The position numbers were made by a program, and so were the translations under genes. DNA of 64,000 nucleotides from SKPT01 sp040905445. GTDB taxonomy: Bacteria > Planctomycetota > Phycisphaerae > Phycisphaerales > Phycisphaeraceae. The notes under the pieces were generated by a model that worked only from the letters and a program-made list of their open reading frames with translations, made no database searches and was not told the origin of the DNA. Where the stretch lies: NCBI GenBank assembly GCA_040905445.1, contig JBBDRN010000013.1:96152-160151 (forward strand). Reading direction: 5' to 3'. Of the stretch, positions 51,222-59,585 are shown piece after piece (within the stretch, counting starts at the first letter, position 1; each line of letters begins with the position of its first letter).

Positions 51222-52094
51222 ATGACCACCGACCACCCCCTGCACCTCGAAGAACCCGTCGAGGCCGAGAACGCCTCGATCATCCTGGGCATGTCCGGCT
51301 GGATGGACGGCGGGGACGTGTCGACGGGCACGGTCGAGTGGCTCATCGACGAGGGGCAGGCCGAGCTGGTCGGGTGGATCGACCCGGAGGACTTCTACAT
51401 CTTCAACTTTCCGGGGTCGATGGAGGTCACGGCCCTGTTCCGTCCGCACGCGAAGATCGAGGCCGGCCTCCTGGAGCAGTACGAGGCGCCGACGAACGAC
51501 ATCTACTACTCGGAGAAGTTCAACCTGCTGCTCGTGCTGGGCAAGGAGCCGCACCTGCGCTGGGCGAGCTTTGCGTCCTGCCTCTTCGAGCTGGCGGAGC
51601 AGACCGGCGCCGCGGAGCTGCTGTTTCTCGGCAGCGTGGCGGGCGTCGTGCCGCACACCCGCGACGCGCGGCTGCGCTGCAGCGCTTCGGATGGCGAACT
51701 GCTCGAGGCCCTGACGCAGCGCGGCGCGGGCGTCAGCGAGTACGAGGGCCCCGCCGGGTTCATCACGCACCTGATGGCGCACGGCCCGGACGCGGAGCTG
51801 CGCGTCGGCAGCATGGTCGCCGAGATCCCGGCCTACATCCAGGGCCGCAACCCCAAGGGTATCGAGGCGGGGCTGCGCCAGCTCGCGGGCTACCTCGAGC
51901 GGCCGTTCGAACTCGACGCGCTGCGCAGCCTCGGCGAGCAGTGGGAGAAGCGCATCGACGAGGCCGTCGCCAAGCGCTCGGACCTGGCCGAGCACATTCA
52001 CAAGCTCGAGGCCGACTACGACCACGAGGTCTTCGACACGCAGATGGGGGATCTCAAGGACTGGCTGGAGAAGCAGGGGATCCAGGTGGACTGA
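51222..52094 (+). CDS. PAC2-family (proteasome-assembly-chaperone-like) protein
   Basis: This 290-residue protein has an N-terminal PAC2 domain (ASIILGMSGWMDGGDVSTGTVEWL and DPEDFYIFN), with the GxxGWxDGG pattern usual in bacterial members. ELLFLGSVAGVVPHTRDARLR and SEYEGPAGFITHLMAHG continue the fold, followed by a C-terminal coiled coil (AVAKRSDLAEHIHKLEADYD). PAC2 proteins assist proteasome assembly in actinobacteria and eukaryotes. Planctomycetes mostly lack the 20S proteasome, and no proteasome gene is seen here, so a different role is likely. The ATG start at 51222 is chosen; an upstream ATG (51207) gives an insignificant five-residue extension. Confidence 0.85.
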   Translation: MTTDHPLHLEEPVEAENASIILGMSGWMDGGDVSTGTVEWLIDEGQAELVGWIDPEDFYIFNFPGSMEVTALFRPHAKIEAGLLEQYEAPTNDIYYSEKFNLLLVLGKEPHLRWASFASCLFELAEQTGAAELLFLGSVAGVVPHTRDARLRCSASDGELLEALTQRGAGVSEYEGPAGFITHLMAHGPDAELRVGSMVAEIPAYIQGRNPKGIEAGLRQLAGYLERPFELDALRSLGEQWEKRIDEAVAKRSDLAEHIHKLEADYDHEVFDTQMGDLKDWLEKQGIQVD

Positions 52095-52148
52095 CGACGG
52101 GCATGCCGGCCCTCGTTGCGGCCCCCCGCCGGAGACGATTGGTCTGTC

Positions 52149-52298
52149 GCCACGGGTGAAGCGAAGCGGAACCCGTGAAAAGGGTTGACTGCAACGTCCC
52201 CGCCCCGGCAGGGGCGGAGGCAACTTCCGCTGCCCCTGCCGGGGCAGGAGGATTCCCGTCGCCACGTTCCACGGGTTCCACTGCGCTCCACCCGTGGC
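52149..52298. repeat. Nested palindromic repeat downstream of the PAC2 gene
   Basis: Outer arms begin GCCACGGGTGAAGCG (52149) and end GCTCCACCCGTGGC (52298), matching at 26 of 29 positions. Inside lies CCCCGGCAGGGGC (about 52203-52215) facing GCCCCTGCCGGGG. A further AGCCCCTGCGGGGCT hairpin (52309-52323) follows. The region has no gene. Confidence 0.75.
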
Positions 52299-52385
52299 TA
52301 CAACCCGCAGCCCCTGCGGGGCTGAAGTGTGGGGCCGGCGATTGCGATGCCGTGGTCAAGATCGGGTGAGATCTTTGAATAACCG

Positions 52386-52490
52386 AATAACCGCGAAGCA
52401 GCGAAGAACGCGGAGGGCGCGAAGGGATGTGAATGTGCGTAACTTCTGCTTCTTCGCGCACTTCGCTTGCTTCACCTCTTCGCGGTTCAA
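52386..52490. repeat. CGCGAAG-type inverted repeat
   Basis: A left arm of CGCGAAG units (AACCGCGAAGCAGCGAAGAA, within 52386-52424) faces a right arm of CTTCGCG-type units (52443-52490, ending CTCTTCGCGGTTCAA). It resembles the cluster at 42861-42952 and the ACGCCAAGG repeats around the GxxExxY gene. Confidence 0.7.
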
Positions 52491-52549
52491 TGATGCGTTC
52501 GTTTCGCTGCCTGCACCCGCGGCGACAAGGCTCCGAAGATCCCGGATGC

Positions 52550-52586
52550 AAAAAAACGAGCCCACGTGTGGCGCATCGTGGGCTCG
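52550..52586 (-). terminator. Intrinsic terminator downstream of purC
   Basis: On the minus strand a perfect 10-bp stem CGAGCCCACG/CGTGGGCTCG (52557-52566, 52577-52586) is followed by seven T residues (52550-52556). It lies about 80 bases past the purC stop. Confidence 0.85.
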
Positions 52587-52662
52587 CGGGTCCGACAGCG
52601 TCGCTGCCGGATGTGTGCTGGTTTGAGGGGACGCTGCCCCGCGGTCGGCGGCGAGTGGCGAA

Positions 52663-53613
52663 TCAGATTTCCAACTCGCGCTGCGTGATCTGTCGGTACG
52701 CCTCCAGGTATTTCTCCCGCGTGTTGCGAATCACCTCGTCGGGAAGCTCGGGGCCGGGCGGCTGCTTGTCCCATCGACCCCCGTCGACCAGTGCTTGAAG
52801 ATAATTCCGAACATACTGCTTGTCGAAGCTCGGCTGGTCGCGCCCGGGTTCGTATTCATCCGCCGGCCAGAAGCGCGAGCTGTCCGGCGTCAACGCCTCA
52901 TCTATCAGGATAGGCCGTTTCGTTTCATCTTCAAGAGGTAACCCGAACTCAAATTTCGTGTCGGCGAGAATGATGCCGCGCTGCGCGGCGTAGTCATGCC
53001 CCATCCGGTAGATCGCCAGCGACAGCTCACGCAACTGACCCATCAGCTCCGCGCCGGCGACGTCGCACGCCTCCTCGAACGTGATGTTCTCGTCGTGGCC
53101 GGTCTCCGCCTTCGTCGAAGGCGTGAAGATCGGCTGGGGCAGTTTGTCGCACTGCCTCAGCCCCGCGGGCAGTGCAATGCCGGTGACCGCGCCGCTCTTC
53201 TGGTATTCCTTCCACCCCGAACCGGCGAGGTACCCGCGGACGACGCACTCGATGGGCACGACGCGCGTCTTGCGGCCGACCATCACGCGCCCGCGGAGCG
53301 TCTGGCGGTCGCGGTCGGACAGGCCCGCGATGTCGGCGGGGTCGGTGGAGATGAGGTGATGCTCCAGCCGATCGCCGAGCGACCGGCCGATCATGTCGAA
53401 CCAGAACGCGCTGAGCTGCGTGAGCATGCGCCCCTTGTCGGGGATGGGGTTGGCCAGCACGACGTCGAACGCGGAGATGCGATCGCTGGCGACGATGACC
53501 AGCGCGTCGACGCCGGCGGTGGTGCGCGCGTCATAGATGTCGCGCACCTTGCCCTGGCGTCGGCCGGGCAGTGGCAGGTCGGTGCTCATCACGGCAGCGG
53601 TCGTCGGCGGCAT
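52663..53613 (-). CDS. purC: Phosphoribosylaminoimidazole-succinocarboxamide synthase
   Basis: Joins aspartate to CAIR in purine synthesis. The 316-residue SAICAR synthetase starts at the ATG ending at 53613, with GAGGA six bases upstream; ATGs at 53589 and 53646 are less favoured. It has the family pattern RRQGKVRDIYDAR, IVASDRISAFDVV, PIPDKGRMLTQLS, VECVVRGYLAGSGWKEYQ and ILADTKFEFGLP. A DEALTPDSSRFWPADEY end is followed by the typical C-terminal helix. GC content around 52800-53000 is somewhat lower. It is followed by its own intrinsic terminator. Confidence 0.96.
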   Translation of the reverse strand: MPPTTAAVMSTDLPLPGRRQGKVRDIYDARTTAGVDALVIVASDRISAFDVVLANPIPDKGRMLTQLSAFWFDMIGRSLGDRLEHHLISTDPADIAGLSDRDRQTLRGRVMVGRKTRVVPIECVVRGYLAGSGWKEYQKSGAVTGIALPAGLRQCDKLPQPIFTPSTKAETGHDENITFEEACDVAGAELMGQLRELSLAIYRMGHDYAAQRGIILADTKFEFGLPLEDETKRPILIDEALTPDSSRFWPADEYEPGRDQPSFDKQYVRNYLQALVDGGRWDKQPPGPELPDEVIRNTREKYLEAYRQITQRELEI

Positions 53614-53688
53614 GGCGGATCCTCGTAGGGTGAACGCGCGTAGCATCGCCGATCATTTCGGCGCTTGCAAGTGCCCCGGGCGGTGCGC

Positions 53689-53716
53689 AAGCCCGGGGGT
53701 GGTAATCCGTGGGCTT
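53689..53716. repeat. Palindrome downstream of pheS
   Basis: AAGCCC (53689-53694) pairs with GGGCTT (53711-53716), just after the pheS stop on the minus strand. The minus-strand GCCCACGGATT also occurs at the stop codon of the gene ending at 54846. Confidence 0.55.
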
Positions 53717-53726
53717 CGAATCGCGA

Positions 53727-54803
53727 TCAGAACTGCCGCAGGAATCGCACGTCGTTCTCGAACAGCCAGCGGATGTCGTCGATGTCGTAGCGGCGCATGG
53801 CGATGCGCTCGATGCCCAGCCCGAACGCGAAGCCGGTCCATTCGTCCGGGTCGTAGCCGACCGCCTCGAAGACGGCGGGGTCGACCATCCCGCAGCCGCC
53901 GAGCTCCATCCACTGCCACTCGCCGCCGAGCTGGATCTTCACGTAGAGCTCGGCCGAGGGCTCGGTGAAGGGGAAGTAGCTGGGCACGAGCATGACGTCC
54001 GCCTCGGGGCCGAACGTCGCGTGGGCGAACTGGTAGAGCGTCGTCTTGAGGTCGACCATCGACACCTGGCGGTCGACGTAGAGGCCCTCGATCTGGTGAA
54101 ACATCGAGTAGTGCGTCGCGTCGTGCTCGTCGGGGCGGTAGACGCGGCCGGTCGAGATGACGCGCACCGGCGGCGGGGTGTGCTCCATCACGCGGATCTG
54201 CACCGTCGACGTCTGCGAGCGCAGGAGGTGCGGCCGGGCGTCGCCGTCGTGGCCCGCCCGTTGCGCGGCCGAGGCGCGCGTCGGGCCGTCGAGGTAGAAG
54301 TTGTCGACCGGATCGCGCGCCGGGTGCTCGAGCGGAATGTTGAGCGCCTCGAAGTTGTGGTGCTCGTCCTCCAGCTCCGGGCCGGTGGCCACGTCGAAGC
54401 CCATCCGCCCGAACACCTCGACCAGCTCGTCGACCGTCTGCGTGATGATGTGCTGCCGACCGAGGCGGGGGGCGCTGGCGGGCTCGGTGACGTCGATCTG
54501 CGCACTCTTGCCGCCCGCCTTGCCCGCGCCCGCCCCGGCGCCCCCGCCCGCCGCGCCGACCCCGCCCAGTGCCGCCTTCTTCGCATCGAACGCCTGCTCG
54601 ATGGCGCTGCGCAGCGCGTTGGCCTTCTGCCCGAACGCCGGCTTCTCGTCCTTCGGCACGTTCTTCAGCTCCGCCATGAGCTGCTTGAGCGACCCCTTGG
54701 AGCCCAAGTATTTGATGCGAAACGCTTCGAGCGCGTCCGCGTCGGCGACGGCGTCGAGCTCGGCGCTGGCTTCGGACTGGAGCTGGTCGATCTTCTCGAG
54801 CAT
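53727..54803 (-). CDS. pheS: Phenylalanine--tRNA ligase alpha subunit
   Basis: This class II synthetase subunit charges tRNA-Phe with PheT. The 358-residue protein starts MLEKIDQLQSEASAELDAVADAD (coiled-coil N-terminal arm). It has RLGRQHIITQTVDELVEVFGRMGF, LEDEHHNFEALNIPLEHPARD, LRSQTSTVQIRVME, GRVYRPDEHDATHYSMFHQIEGL and the motif 3 GFAFGLGIERIAMRRYDIDDIRWLF. A Gly/Ala-rich insert (GAAGGGAGAGAGKAGGK) lies at about residues 82-99. The beta-subunit gene pheT is not adjacent, an uncommon split. It follows the zinc-ribbon protein gene in the same direction. Confidence 0.96.
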   Translation of the reverse strand: MLEKIDQLQSEASAELDAVADADALEAFRIKYLGSKGSLKQLMAELKNVPKDEKPAFGQKANALRSAIEQAFDAKKAALGGVGAAGGGAGAGAGKAGGKSAQIDVTEPASAPRLGRQHIITQTVDELVEVFGRMGFDVATGPELEDEHHNFEALNIPLEHPARDPVDNFYLDGPTRASAAQRAGHDGDARPHLLRSQTSTVQIRVMEHTPPPVRVISTGRVYRPDEHDATHYSMFHQIEGLYVDRQVSMVDLKTTLYQFAHATFGPEADVMLVPSYFPFTEPSAELYVKIQLGGEWQWMELGGCGMVDPAVFEAVGYDPDEWTGFAFGLGIERIAMRRYDIDDIRWLFENDVRFLRQF

Positions 54804-54845
54804 GGGACCGCACAGGATAGCAGGAAGCTACGCAGAAGCACGGCT

Positions 54846-55454
54846 TCAATCCGTGGGCGTCGGGCTGGCGCTCCGTTCCTCGCCCACCACTGCGCCGCAC
54901 TCGGGGCAGCGCGGGCCGGCGGTCGCGCGCAGGTCATAGCCACAACTGGGGCACGCGTCTGCGCCGTCGCCCAGGGCGACGCGGATGCGGCGCTTGATCT
55001 GGGCAACCTGCGCTTCACTGAGCGTGTCGAGGTCAACGGACACACGGTAGCCGCTGAAGTTCAAATCCAGCCGCCGCCGGCGTACGCGTCCGTGCGACAG
55101 CATCTCCCAAACCCAGCGCGTCTCGAAGAGGTCGCGGAGGCCGACCACGACCCAGCCGTCCGTCAATGTCACGTAACTGACCATCCGACCATCGCTGTGG
55201 CCTCGAAACCATCGCACCTGTCGCCGCCATCGCAGCAACCGTGGGACGCCGCGAACCGCGATGATGATCCCACCACCCACCGCGAACACAAGCCACGCCG
55301 GCTCCATCACCGCAAGATAAACGATGAAAAGCCAGATGCCGCCAAGGATCCCCCGCAGGATCATTGCGTCAGTCGCACCGATCCAGACGAAGTTCCGCCT
55401 GCCCGCCCAGAGCATCCCCTTCGTCGGTGTCTCCCGCTCGATGTGGATCTGCAT
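54846..55454 (-). CDS. Membrane protein with Phycisphaerae-type C-terminal zinc ribbon
   Basis: This 202-residue protein has two hydrophobic helices (about 30-55, LRGILGGIWLFIVYLAV and WLVFAVGGGIIIAVRG), then a basic region and a compact domain. The C-terminus contains CPSCGYDLRATAGPRCPECGAVV, a double-CxxC zinc ribbon that recurs in many otherwise unrelated Phycisphaerae membrane proteins. Its function is unknown. The end of the gene (GCCCACGGATTGAAGCCGTG) is palindromic: the TGA stop lies in its loop. It is upstream of pheS in the same direction. Confidence 0.7.
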   Translation of the reverse strand: MQIHIERETPTKGMLWAGRRNFVWIGATDAMILRGILGGIWLFIVYLAVMEPAWLVFAVGGGIIIAVRGVPRLLRWRRQVRWFRGHSDGRMVSYVTLTDGWVVVGLRDLFETRWVWEMLSHGRVRRRRLDLNFSGYRVSVDLDTLSEAQVAQIKRRIRVALGDGADACPSCGYDLRATAGPRCPECGAVVGEERSASPTPTD

Positions 55455-55535
55455 GTCCGGGTCTTCCAGGGCGCTCGCAGGGCAGACTTCGGCGGGCCGC
55501 GGCCGCTCGCGCCGCCCGGAGCGCGGCGGCTAACC

Positions 55536-55600
55536 GTAGGGTCCGCTGTGCGGACCGCGGGTCGTCGCCCACAAAAGAAGGTCCGCACAGCGGACCCTAC
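55536..55600. repeat. Perfect 21-bp inverted repeat
   Basis: Two arms of 21 bases (55536-55556 and 55580-55600) are exact reverse complements, with GTAGGGTCCGCTG at the outer end and 23 bases between. Each arm is also partly self-complementary (GGTCCGC...GCGGACC). Copies occur at 47351 and 56956. Confidence 0.9.
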
Positions 55601-55624
55601 GATCCCGCTGGCCGGTTGGCGGTG

Positions 55625-56920
55625 CTACATCACCCGGTAGCCGATGTCCTGGCGGTAGTGCGCGCCCTCGAAGTGGATCTTCGCGCACGCCGCGTTCGCC
55701 TTCGCCTGCGCCTCGGCGAGGTCCTTGCCCATCGCGCAGACGTTCAGCACGCGCCCGCCGGCCGTGACCAGCTCGCCGCCGCGCGTGCGCTTTGTGCCGG
55801 CGTGGAACACCTTGACGTCCGGGTCGGCCTCCGCGTTGTCGATTCCCGTGATCGGCTTGCCTGTTTCATATTTGCCGGGGTATCCGCCGCTGGCCATGAC
55901 GACGCAGCAGCAGACGCGCGGATCCCAGTTGACCTGCACGGTGTCGAGACGGCCTTCGCAGGTGGCCCGCAGCACCTCCAGGAGGTCGCCCTGGAGGCGC
56001 ATCATCAGCGCCTGCGTCTCGGGGTCGCCAAAGCGGACGTTGAACTCGATGACCTTCGGCCCGCCGGCGGTGAGCATCAGCCCCGCATAGAGCACGCCCC
56101 GGTAGTCCAAACCCTCGCGACGGATGGCGTCGACCGTGGGCACCAGGATCTGCCGTTGAATCTCGCGCATCAGCACATCGTCGATGAGCGGCGTAGGCGA
56201 GTAGGCACCCATGCCGCCGGTGTTGGGGCCCTTGTCACCTTCGAGCGCCTGCTTGTGGTCCTGCGACGGGTCGAGCACGTAGATGTTGCGCCCGTCGACG
56301 AGTGCCAGGATCGACACCTCCTGCCCGACGAGGCGTTCCTCGATGACGACGGTGCGCCCCGCTTCGCCGAACTCGTCGTCGACCATGCAGCGGGTCAGCG
56401 CCGCGACGGCGTCGTCGGCGTCGTTGCAGACGATCGCGCCCTTGCCCTTGGCCAGGCCGGCCGCCTTGACCACCACAGGGGTCTCGTGGATGTGCACGTA
56501 GCTCTGGGCGGCGTCGAAGTCGGTGAATGTTTTGCTGTCGGCGGTGGGGATGGCGGCGCCGCGCATGAGGTGCTTGGCGTAGGCCTTGTCCGCCTCGATG
56601 CGGGCGGCCGCCTGCACCGGGCCGAAGACGTACCGCCCGGGCCGGGCGAGACGGTCGGCGAGCCCGCCGGCGAGCGGGTCCTCCGGGCCGATGACGATCA
56701 TGTCGATCTTGTTCTGGCGGCAGAACCAGTCGATGGCGTCGGCGTTCTTGGCGTTGACGGGCTCGGCGGAGAGGTCGACGTTCTCCCCCACGCTGCTGGT
56801 CCCGCCGTTGCCGGGGGCGAAGTGGATCTTGCCGCACGTCTTCGACTGCTGCAGCCGGTAACCCAGCGCGTGCTCGCGGCCGCCGCCGCCGATGATCAGA
56901 ACGTTTGTCTTGGTTGCCAT
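55625..56920 (-). CDS. purD: Phosphoribosylamine--glycine ligase
   Basis: Joins glycine to phosphoribosylamine in purine synthesis. With the ATG ending at 56920 it has 431 residues, the normal length. It opens VLIIGGGGREHALGYRLQQS, followed by FAPGNGGTSSVGENVDL, MIVIGPEDPLAGGLADRL, the ATP-grasp segment TPVVVKAAGLAKGKGAIVC, GPNTGGMGAYSPTPLID and FNVRFGDPETQALMMRL, all typical. Longer in-frame translation only reads the opposite strand of the next gene. It lies upstream of the zinc-ribbon gene and pheS. purC and purD are both present here but separated by other genes. Confidence 0.96.
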   Translation of the reverse strand: MATKTNVLIIGGGGREHALGYRLQQSKTCGKIHFAPGNGGTSSVGENVDLSAEPVNAKNADAIDWFCRQNKIDMIVIGPEDPLAGGLADRLARPGRYVFGPVQAAARIEADKAYAKHLMRGAAIPTADSKTFTDFDAAQSYVHIHETPVVVKAAGLAKGKGAIVCNDADDAVAALTRCMVDDEFGEAGRTVVIEERLVGQEVSILALVDGRNIYVLDPSQDHKQALEGDKGPNTGGMGAYSPTPLIDDVLMREIQRQILVPTVDAIRREGLDYRGVLYAGLMLTAGGPKVIEFNVRFGDPETQALMMRLQGDLLEVLRATCEGRLDTVQVNWDPRVCCCVVMASGGYPGKYETGKPITGIDNAEADPDVKVFHAGTKRTRGGELVTAGGRVLNVCAMGKDLAEAQAKANAACAKIHFEGAHYRQDIGYRVM

Positions 56921-56955
56921 AGGGCGGTAGAGCGTAGCGAAACGGCGGGACGGCT

Positions 56956-56980
56956 GTAGGGTCCGCACTGTGGACCCTAC
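56956..56980. repeat. Palindrome at the stop of the Lnb-family gene
   Basis: GTAGGGTCC (56956-56964) pairs with GGACCCTAC (56972-56980), loop GCACTGT. The TAG stop of the gene at 56977-58266 lies in the right arm when read on the minus strand. It belongs to the 21-bp repeat family of 55536. Confidence 0.8.
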
Positions 56981-58266
56981 AACGCGGGTTCGCCGCCGGC
57001 GGGGCGGACCCACGCCAGGTACGCCGCGCGCAGCCCCACCAGCAGGGCCACGGGCAGCACGGCGAGTGGCAGCGGCTGGGGCACGAACCACCAGCCCAGT
57101 GCCAGCAGCGCCATCGCGCCGGCCGTCAGCGCCAGGTAGCCACGCATCACGCGGTGCCCGGGCCAGAGCAGCAGGGCGGCCGCGGCAAGTGCATGCGTCG
57201 GCCAGGCCCAGAGCATGTTGTAGTTGGGCGCCGTCACGTCGTGCTCGGTCGCGACGCCCAGGCCGAGCAGGATCAACCCGCCGACGCCGACGACGCCGAA
57301 GAGCCCCGCGTCGGCGAACGGCCGGCTGCGCCAGCCCTGTCCACGCCGGCGCTGCATCCGGCAGTGCCACGCGGTGCACGCGACGCCCATGAGAAGCATC
57401 GCCCACAGCACTGCCGCGGGCCACGGCGGCGCCGCGGGCGTCAACGGCACGCCCCGCGCGCCGATGCCCGCGGCGGCGTCACCGGGGCGATACAGCTCGC
57501 GCTCCTCCGCGACGAGCGGGCGCAGCTCGCCCGTCGCGGCGTCGGCGATGCTCGCCGCGTCGATGACGCGCATCAGCGGCAGGGGCAGGAACGTCGCCTG
57601 CCGCGCGTCCATCAGTTCATCCGCCGGCCGCCCGAGCCCCAGGTCGATGCCCAGCCGCAGCAGTGGCGCCCCCTGGAGGTGGGCCATGATCGCCTGGCGA
57701 TACGTGCGCGGCTCGTCGGGCTCGGGCAGCACCAGGCGCTCACCCACCACCGCCTCGACCATGTCCAGCACGCGCGTCGAGCAATTGTCCGCCAGGAAGC
57801 GGTAGCGGTATCGCGGCGGCGGGTCGCGGTCGGGCCTGGCGTTGTCCACCAGCAGCCGATACGCCGCCTGCCGCTGCTCGGCCGTGAGCCGCAGCGTCTG
57901 CTGCACCACCCGGCGGCGCTGGGCCTGGTAGACGGCGAGGGCGTCGTCGAAGGTGTCGACGCCGAGCAGGTAGTCGAGTTGGCCGCGGATGAAGCGGGCG
58001 ATGAACAGCGGGTCGTCGTAGGAGAAGTAGCCGTAGTTGAAGACCACGTCCATCTGTTGGGCGGGGTCGCGCACGCGGATCGCGCTGTGGCCGAAGCGGG
58101 CGTGGACCGCCTCGCCCGGGTCCATCGTGAGCACCGAGATGCGGGCGTCCGCGGACAATGTTGCCGGCAGAAGCTCCGGATAGACCTGCGCCCGGGCCGG
58201 CGCGGCGCCCGCCAGCAGCACGCTGAGAATCAAGAGCATCAGGGGGAGCAGTCGAATAGGCTTCAT
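56977..58266 (-). CDS. DUF4105/Lnb-family membrane protein
   Basis: This 429-residue protein begins with a signal peptide (MKPIRLLPLMLLILSVLLAGAAPARAQ). The N-terminal half is the DUF4105 domain, with HARFGHSAIRVRD, VVFNYGYFSYDDPLFIARFIRGQLDYLLG and FLADNCSTRVLDMVE, whose Cys is probably the catalytic residue. Three to five membrane helices follow. Members of this family (Lnb) have been linked to lipoprotein N-acylation in Bacteroides. A similar role here is plausible since several lipoproteins and a LolCD system occur nearby, but it was inferred from family knowledge. The stop is in a palindrome. It is followed by purD. Confidence 0.82.
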   Translation of the reverse strand: MKPIRLLPLMLLILSVLLAGAAPARAQVYPELLPATLSADARISVLTMDPGEAVHARFGHSAIRVRDPAQQMDVVFNYGYFSYDDPLFIARFIRGQLDYLLGVDTFDDALAVYQAQRRRVVQQTLRLTAEQRQAAYRLLVDNARPDRDPPPRYRYRFLADNCSTRVLDMVEAVVGERLVLPEPDEPRTYRQAIMAHLQGAPLLRLGIDLGLGRPADELMDARQATFLPLPLMRVIDAASIADAATGELRPLVAEERELYRPGDAAAGIGARGVPLTPAAPPWPAAVLWAMLLMGVACTAWHCRMQRRRGQGWRSRPFADAGLFGVVGVGGLILLGLGVATEHDVTAPNYNMLWAWPTHALAAAALLLWPGHRVMRGYLALTAGAMALLALGWWFVPQPLPLAVLPVALLVGLRAAYLAWVRPAGGEPAL

Positions 58267-58476
58267 GAGGCGCCCGTCAAGGCCACGCGGCGGGTGCGGC
58301 AGGCCGAAAGAGTTATTGTAGGCGCCGAACGATCGCCGCCTCCGAACGCCTGCGGCAGGCGGGCGGCGAGTGGTGGCGGGGTGTTGGGGTGGTGGGGTGC
58401 CGCGTGGCCAGCGTCGGTTAAGATGCAGGATGATCGTCAACCCTCTGCCCCGACCGGGCGACCGGGAACACCCACC

Positions 58477-59535
58477 ATGAACATGCCGCCGCGTCGCCGG
58501 TTCACGTTCCACCCCCGCCATACCCACCACCCTCGCCGCGGCATTCCATGCCTGGTCGCGTTGCTCGGCATCAGCGCGCTGGTGACGATGGCCTGCACGT
58601 CGCCCTCGCCGGCGGCGGACGGGCCGGCGACGCTGGGCGAGGCCCGGGAGGCGGCCTTGGCGCAGGTTCGCAGCTCCGCCGACAGCCGCGACCCGATCCT
58701 GCGCGCCAACGCGTTGGAAGCCATCGCGCCGCTGCCCGACGAGGCCCGCGCCCTGGCGGAGCGCGGCGTGGAGGACTCCAACCACGTCGTCCGCTTTGCC
58801 GCGCTGATGCTCGTGGGCGACTTGGCGCTCGAGCCGCTGGGCGAGGCGGCGCTGGAGCGGCTGGACGACGACTCCTATCACGTTCGGGCCGCGGCCATTT
58901 ACGCTGCCCGCGCCGCCGGGCAGGAGGTCGACGCCACGCCGCTGGCGCGGATGCTCGCCGCCCCGGACCCGGGGCTGCGGTCCAACGTCGCGATCGTCCT
59001 GGGGCGCATGGGGGATCGTTCCGCTTCGCCAATGATGCACGAACTGGCATCCGCGCCGATGCCGCGCGTCGACGAGCTCCATGCGTCGCTGGTGCGCATC
59101 CAGATCGCCGAGGCGCTGGTGAAGCTCGGCGAGGCGGAGGCGCTGAGCGCGATCCGCGCGGCCGCCTATTCCCATTTCGACGAAATCCGCGTGCTCGCGC
59201 TGTCGATGATGGGCCAACTCAACGACCGGCGCATGGCGCCGGCGATGGAGTACATGCTCGAGGACCAGCCGATCGAGATTCGCCTCGCCGCGGCGGAGGC
59301 GCTGGCCCGCATGGGTTCGGGCGTGGGCTTGGAGGCGATGCTGGACGGGGCGGACGACGATGTTACGGCGGTGCGGGCCCAGGCGGCGTTCGGGCTTGGG
59401 ATGGTCGACGACACCGAGGCGACCGAGGCCCTGCTGAAGCTGCTCGAGGACGATGAAGAGCAGGTCCGCCTCTCCGCCGCCGCCTCGATCATTCGTGCCA
59501 CGTCCCCGTCACGCCCGCCGGCCGCCCGCTGGTGA
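58477..59535 (+). CDS. HEAT-repeat lipoprotein
   Basis: This 352-residue protein starts with a basic/His-rich head and a hydrophobic run CLVALLGISALVTMAC. A lipobox-like VTMAC near residues 36-40 suggests a lipid-anchored envelope protein. The rest is a series of about seven to eight HEAT-like helical repeats (examples IRAxALEAIAPLPDEARALAE, NVAIVLGRMGDRSASPMM, IRLAAAEALARMGSGVGLEAML, VRAQAAFGLGMVDDTEATEALLKLL). These form a curved scaffold for protein binding. No enzyme motif is seen. It is divergent from the Lnb gene. Confidence 0.82.
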   Translation: MNMPPRRRFTFHPRHTHHPRRGIPCLVALLGISALVTMACTSPSPAADGPATLGEAREAALAQVRSSADSRDPILRANALEAIAPLPDEARALAERGVEDSNHVVRFAALMLVGDLALEPLGEAALERLDDDSYHVRAAAIYAARAAGQEVDATPLARMLAAPDPGLRSNVAIVLGRMGDRSASPMMHELASAPMPRVDELHASLVRIQIAEALVKLGEAEALSAIRAAAYSHFDEIRVLALSMMGQLNDRRMAPAMEYMLEDQPIEIRLAAAEALARMGSGVGLEAMLDGADDDVTAVRAQAAFGLGMVDDTEATEALLKLLEDDEEQVRLSAAASIIRATSPSRPPAARW

Positions 59536-59585
59536 GGGGGCGGGGCGCGTGGGCGCGGCGGCTGAAGACACGGTGAGCGGGCGTT

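Noticed and set aside
51222..52094. PAC2 protein as evidence of a proteasome
   Set aside because: No proteasome subunit or Mpa/ARC ATPase gene is seen; PAC2 proteins occur widely without proteasomes.
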